Below, one piece after another: positions 5,901 through 7,524 of a stretch of 7,524 nt of DNA. Under the pieces are notes generated by a model that did not search any database, was not told the DNA's origin, and saw only the letters and a program-made list of their open reading frames with translations. The translations under genes were made by a program, and so were the position numbers. This DNA comes from Bdellovibrionales bacterium (lineage in GTDB: Bacteria; Bdellovibrionota; Bacteriovoracia; Bacteriovoracales; Bacteriovoracaceae): the NCBI GenBank assembly GCA_005791855.1, contig SXUH01000005.1, positions 1 through 7,524 on the forward strand, written 5' to 3'. Numbering within the stretch: the first letter of the stretch is position 1; each line of letters starts with the position of its first letter.

Positions 5901-6651
5901 TCCTTCCGATACTCCGTTTTTCGACCGGACTCACCGTCGGCTGTTTGTAGTTATCCGCTAGCCAGCGCTGAGCACTCTTGACCGTACCGACGCAGGCGAG
6001 TTCCTTGAACTTCTCCTCAACCAGCTCGTCGAGCCTCAGGTCACACGGTGGAAGCTTGTAGTGGGCCTTCAACATCGACTTCAGCTCCGGGAGGCTTTCC
6101 TTGGCGATCCCGGTTTCTCCGTAGGACTTGTCGATGTACCCGCGGACGCTCTTCAGCGCGGGCGCGCACTGGTCCGAGCAGGTGGACCGGAAGGCTTTGA
6201 AGTTCGACCGGGGCTCGGCGTAGGTAACACTAAGCTTCGACGCTTCGACGATCGCGCTCACCTTCCGGTCGATCTGAGCGGCGATGGCTGCCTTGCACGC
6301 CGGAGAGCTGAAGTCCATTTCCCCGAGAGCCTTCAGCGAAGCTTGGGCTTCTGCTTCTAGGACCTTCCGGATCTTCGCCGGGCTCGTGCTCTTAACACAG
6401 ATGTTCGCAACCCGGTCGCAGCCATCGCAGCCGTACTTTCCGGGCGTCGGATTCGGATCGAGCTGCCTGAACGCTTCGACGTCCTTATCAGTGCAGTTTG
6501 TTCCTTCCCAGCCGATGGCTTCGACGAAGGGGATCTCTTCCTTCACACTCACCGGAACGGTCTTCGCTTTCTGGGCGAAGAGGGACGGCGAGCTGACGAG
6601 CAGCAAGGCAAGTGCTACAGACATTGAGGTAAGAGCTCTGATCATGACCAT
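2920..6651 (-). CDS. Exported Cys-rich 1243-residue protein with C-terminal ADP-ribosyltransferase-like segment
   Basis: I recognise no named family. Residues 1-26 are a signal peptide (hydrophobic SVALALLLVSSPSLFA, probable cleavage before Q27). Next comes a Cys-rich helical region (C53, C75/C78 as CDGC, C85, C119, C158, C162, C203) with an internal duplication (162-215 and 220-271). Residues 303-346 are a Gly/Asn/Ser linker. A second Cys region (C349-C504) leads into the core shared with the downstream paralog, 526-705 (LPGLNRKIC, DCVNIPARLVRQAM, CGGIDKIREYI), with a hydrophobic stretch at 672-700. Residues 715-770 are probably coiled-coil; 830-945 are Arg-rich and helical. A polar linker (945-980) precedes the ART-like segment (985-1100), a Pro-rich linker (1135-1150) and a helical tail (1155-1243). 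All 23 cysteines lie before residue 785. No good Shine-Dalgarno precedes the first ATG; the ATG at codon 3 is preceded by GGATGG and is an alternative start that keeps the signal peptide. Secreted or surface-located effector or enzyme is an inference. Confidence 0.9.
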   Translation of the reverse strand: MVMIRALTSMSVALALLLVSSPSLFAQKAKTVPVSVKEEIPFVEAIGWEGTNCTDKDVEAFRQLDPNPTPGKYGCDGCDRVANICVKSTSPAKIRKVLEAEAQASLKALGEMDFSSPACKAAIAAQIDRKVSAIVEASKLSVTYAEPRSNFKAFRSTCSDQCAPALKSVRGYIDKSYGETGIAKESLPELKSMLKAHYKLPPCDLRLDELVEEKFKELACVGTVKSAQRWLADNYKQPTVSPVEKRSIGRTLLKHYKACGPELSKAVEDYFQAMLQISVMVEVIAEKDVIPQVECAGTDQQVPGKSSNGAGNGQVGSIGNGNSAGQKEGGGLAGLFPAGTPDGKGPLSCQKIPNSPGLITFDAQGVCQLNHNLLLGHFETAFKDNINKSFEFLNTLPAFAGIQVNGDSAKMCTKEHLTGTENRPQPDRSGTQTYPVGKCDPDSLCLNSSEILNALMKPQDELDESWSQSGSDFVESKTCSAQAIANLVSLGLISEGEASDGKRCSDFALSYQKGELRKNQARTVGVEIIPALVSALEDFERANPQELYYKHVPTSIALPGLNRKICLAGMSYTGAGAAVVNQSLADGSKALNEQGEKDAVNMANRNHGIIKTLDNWTLGSVARTPDQVKQMDCVNIPARLVRQAMRNDPCGGIDKIREYISTGLRDYETGKNAASVGVNVALSLIPGGAIVSRGVACLQSVAETTFELQDSMRATRQVNLEEFVRAKLPAEDQRKFNQAQADLKAAQKKMQDEIISQMTDEEKARILENDPGKAEMAWQLGKSCAAAMLTISSYARVARLGARVVNASKSVRVLGNRYVNKILEKAVTNPARTGQIFDIMATRQIDAEQVLNLAEDMVTDRLARKYNTGQPYGPEAEALKRLRQFQKDLRRAGQNRAGIQRQVLLYLGENDRMYDEFIANLARKPIQEIRAVAQKVRAKYVEKPDQTTGAGNTSRGSPTEAKVRPDTSVTIAETENVYRTPSVPFDREAFNRGGSTVFFRGIRLKEGQVFQPSFASKTNGGQMVSRNPDDALHYGIIPAGVFDGSLALTDEINIAVFTGKKELINNDPYPEDPKMNHVILGAEVDLGKQPGYVVFKEKIANLQTQEQRNAFMRKIYDYSRSLETPGKTVSGQRQNPPPTPVVPSQKAPGEATLEDLGAIQTKMKTASGAELERLKVEDARIRIEVAGKLLGRKLTPFESRIILSAHNLRKESDPLRRKVEVLSAAFETDERRLLFEAGIVDRK
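2923..3105 (-). other. C-terminal helical tail with LLGRKLTPFE motif
   Basis: Residues 1183-1243 of the large protein read as three short helices, with motifs AGKLLGRKLTPFESRIILSA, then HNL, a spacer, KVEVLSAAFETDERRLLFEA and GIVDRK. From memory, similar tails (LGR.L...Q..AI..AH, then K..IL..AGF...ER..L...GI) recur at the C-termini of large secreted proteins in Bdellovibrionota and myxobacteria. This is recollection, not a search. The smaller paralog lacks it. Confidence 0.45.
3352..3699 (-). other. ADP-ribosyltransferase-like (R-S-E) segment of the 1243-residue protein
   Basis: Residues 985-1100. In order: a strand with an Arg-Gly pair, STVFFRGIRL (R1000), like the first motif of cholera-toxin-type ARTs; QPSFASKTNGGQMVS then RNPDDALHYG (S1025), like the [FY]VSTT...A..[YF] element; and LTDEINIAVFTG (E1051), in the position of the catalytic Glu before a small-residue turn, followed by a strand (HVILGAEVDL). 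In the family these residues bind NAD+ and transfer ADP-ribose to a target. The ExE pair is incomplete here (T-D-E), so activity is uncertain; an inactive fold or another fold remains possible. Confidence 0.4.
4552..4638 (-). other. Hydrophobic segment in the shared core of the 1243-residue protein
   Basis: Residues 672-700 (NAASVGVNVALSLIPGGAIV, then SRGVACLQS) carry only one Arg and end at C697. It is 47 residues from the CGGI cysteine to this cysteine in both paralogs. The stretch is a candidate membrane-inserting helix pair broken at Pro-Gly-Gly, or a buried core. Confidence 0.45.
5614..5745 (-). repeat. Low-complexity Gly/Asn/Ser linker coding region
   Basis: Codes residues 303-346 of the 1243-residue protein (for example NGAGNGQVGSIGNGNSAGQK). 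It sits at the same place in the cysteine order as the Gly/Ser/Thr linker of the paralog, between the N-terminal and second cysteine regions. Its composition is different and it has no obvious DNA repeat, so linker position is conserved but sequence is not. Confidence 0.7.
5839..6168 (-). repeat. Internal duplication of a two-cysteine helical module
   Basis: Residues 162-215 and 220-271 of the 1243-residue protein align: C162-APALKSVRGYIDKSY against C220-VGTVKSAQRWLADNY, then LKAHYKLPPC203 against LLKHYKAC259, then DLRLDELVEEKF against GPELSKAVEDYF. Cysteine spacing is 41 and 39 residues. The smaller paralog has one such module (C164 to C207). A looser version may precede it (C85-C119, followed by KAAIAAQIDRKV). 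A disulfide-pinned helical hairpin per unit is inferred. Confidence 0.65.
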
Positions 6652-6820
6652 CCAGTTCTAAGATTTCGAGAACTTTAGAAGCTTGATCGGCATTCTCAGC
6701 GTAGGATTAACGATCAATCCAGGAAGTCTACTTAGTTCCTAGGCGGGCGATGGAATTTCAAAGGGTTAAATCAGAAGGGCTTGGAGCAGACTGATCCAGC
6801 TGATCTTGCTACACCGAAGC
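6652..6820. other. Non-coding gap upstream of the 1243-residue gene
   Basis: 169 bases with no plausible gene, and more AT-rich in its left half than the coding sequence around it. It must hold the end of the nuo transcript and the leader of the large gene. I see no stem followed by a T run on the minus strand, so no intrinsic terminator can be called. TTGAAA and TTGATC on the minus strand resemble -35 boxes, but no convincing -10 box lies at the right distance. A short inverted repeat is listed separately. Confidence 0.6.
6683..6717. repeat. Short 7-bp inverted repeat in the leader of the 1243-residue gene
   Basis: TTGATCG (6683-6689) and CGATCAA (6711-6717) are exact reverse complements separated by 21 bases, 32 to 66 bases ahead of the ATG. 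The half-sites lie about 28 bases apart centre to centre, which could suit a dimeric regulator. The arms are short, and chance occurrence is quite possible. Confidence 0.2.
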
Positions 6821-7084
6821 TCAGGTTAGGAGCGTAACCCCTACATAGTACTGGTACGGGATCGGCTCCACCGTCTTCTCCGTGATCGCCGACTTCACCT
6901 TGCGCTCGATCTGGTGCTGGATGAGCTTGATCATCGAGGCGTCTCCCTCGAGGTTCAGCTGGACTTCCTGACCGCCGACCGACCGCACCTGTCCGGTGAT
7001 CTCGTTCTTCCGGGTGATGTCGTAGATCAGTCCGACGTCGGTCTGGTTGAAGGTTCCTCGGTAAGTAATCTTTCTGGCGATCAT
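6821..7084 (-). CDS. Small acylphosphatase-like protein lacking catalytic residues
   Basis: 87 residues, close to the usual size of about 90 for acylphosphatases, with no signal peptide or membrane segment, so cytosolic. The pattern fits that alpha/beta ferredoxin-like fold: strand KITYRG, loop and helix DVGLIYDITRKNEI, TGQVRS (family TGWVRN), strand VQLNLEG (family VEVxxEG), helix DASMIKLIQHQIERKV and a last strand. The family active site is an Arg at the end of the GxVQGVGFR loop and an Asn after WVR. Here the Arg position aligns to Ile20 and the Asn to Ser35, so hydrolysis of acyl phosphates is not expected if the alignment is right. The start has a good GAGG site. It follows nuoN by 14 bases and is almost certainly in the same transcript. 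A binding or regulatory role is possible; an unrelated ferredoxin-like protein is the alternative. Confidence 0.6.
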   Translation of the reverse strand: MIARKITYRGTFNQTDVGLIYDITRKNEITGQVRSVGGQEVQLNLEGDASMIKLIQHQIERKVKSAITEKTVEPIPYQYYVGVTLLT

Positions 7085-7089
7085 GGTGT

Positions 7090-7093
7090 CCTC
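7090..7093 (-). promoter_or_regulatory. Ribosome binding site of the acylphosphatase-like gene
   Basis: The minus strand reads GAAGAGGACACCATG. GAGG lies five bases before the ATG at 7084, within the 14-base gap after the nuoN stop, supporting this start and translation from a shared nuo transcript. Confidence 0.75.
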
Positions 7094-7098
7094 TTCGC

Positions 7099-7524
7099 TT
7101 ATCTAGCGATCAGTTTAACGAACTGGATGATGGCGCGGGGGAAGAGCCCGAACTGCAGGGTCGCGATGGCCGAGATGATGGCCGCGACGCCCGCGCCCCG
7201 GAGCGACTGGTAGATCGCCGTCTCCGAAGTGGCTTCCTTCATGTACATGAAGACGATCACCCGCAGGTAGTAGTAGACCGAGACGACGCTGGTGAGGACC
7301 GCGATCACCACGAGCGCCACCTCCCCCTGCGCGACCACGGAGTTGAACAGGCCGTACTTCCCGATGAAGCCGGAGGTGAGTGGGATCCCCGCCATGGAGA
7401 GGAGGAAGAGCGTGAAGCAGGCTCCGAGCACCGGGTGCTTGAGGCCCAGGCCCGCCATCTGCTCGAGGGTCAGGTCCTTCTGGTGCTTCTGCTCGAACTG
7501 CGAGATGACGGCGAAGGCGCCGAG
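7099..7524 (-). CDS. nuoN: NADH-quinone oxidoreductase subunit N, C-terminal part
   Basis: The frame is open to the right edge and gives the last 141 residues, ending FVKLIAR and TAA. NuoN is one of the three antiporter-like membrane subunits that move protons in respiratory complex I. Visible signatures are LGAFAVISQFEQ at the window edge, then HPVLGACFTLFLLSMAGIPL followed by TSGFIGKYGLF. The latter matches the lSlAGiP.t.GFigK block of NuoN; its Lys (codon 56 of the visible part) corresponds to a functionally important membrane lysine in the E. coli subunit. VVSVYYYLRVIVFMYM is the next NuoN-typical helix, and a last hydrophobic helix (GVAAIISAIATLQFGLFPRA) closes the protein. nuoN is normally last in the nuo operon; here one small gene follows 14 bases later. 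An Mrp-type antiporter subunit is less likely given the YYYLRV helix. The N-terminal part is outside the window. Confidence 0.92.
   Translation of the reverse strand, partial: LGAFAVISQFEQKHQKDLTLEQMAGLGLKHPVLGACFTLFLLSMAGIPLTSGFIGKYGLFNSVVAQGEVALVVIAVLTSVVSVYYYLRVIVFMYMKEATSETAIYQSLRGAGVAAIISAIATLQFGLFPRAIIQFVKLIAR

Noticed and set aside
5404..5961. 185-codon open frame on the + strand
   Set aside because: Opposite the linker and cysteine region of the 1243-residue gene; no ribosome binding site or family resemblance was seen.
6652..6820. Intrinsic terminator after the nuo genes
   Set aside because: Short repeats such as CTGATC at 6791 and 6800 are present, but no stable stem followed by a T run was found on the minus strand.
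1..7524. Mobile elements, CRISPR arrays, tRNA or rRNA genes
   Set aside because: No transposase or integrase frames, no regularly spaced direct repeats and no tRNA-like or rRNA-like sequence were recognised.

Overview
The window is bacterial, GC-rich (about 60% by eye) and almost fully coding. It looks like a Gram-negative chromosome: a nuo (respiratory complex I) operon end, a CheY-like receiver domain, and two very large exported cysteine-rich proteins. The mix of large secreted multidomain proteins of unknown function and the C-terminal tail of the larger one recalls Bdellovibrionota or other former deltaproteobacteria. That placement is recollection and inference, not something the sequence proves.

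Layout. 2-250 (+) is the 3' end of a response-regulator receiver domain. 247-2844 (-) encodes an exported 865-residue protein and 2920-6651 (-) an exported 1243-residue protein; they lie in tandem with a 70-odd-base gap. 6652-6820 is a non-coding gap. 6821-7084 (-) is a small acylphosphatase-like gene, 14 bases behind the 3' end of nuoN (7099-7524, -, running off the window). The receiver gene and the 865-residue gene converge and share a palindromic CTAG as overlapping stop codons.

The centre of interest is the tandem pair. The two proteins are distant paralogs over about 800 residues. All 20 cysteines of the mature smaller protein have an ordered counterpart in the larger one, which has three more; two of these lie in, or bound, an internally duplicated helical module. 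Both have a low-complexity Gly-rich linker near residues 230-345, and both share a signature core with the blocks PGLNR(K/R)IC, DCV(N/S)IPARLVR and CGGI(D/N). They diverge at the C-terminus. The larger protein has a segment resembling an R-S-E type ADP-ribosyltransferase fold followed by a helical tail with the motif LLGRKLTPFE. The smaller ends in a disordered, strongly basic tail. I infer one disulfide-stabilised extracytoplasmic scaffold carrying different C-terminal payloads, possibly a two-component secreted or surface system. No function is demonstrated.

The nuo end is ordinary except that the small downstream gene seems to keep the acylphosphatase fold while lacking both catalytic residues.
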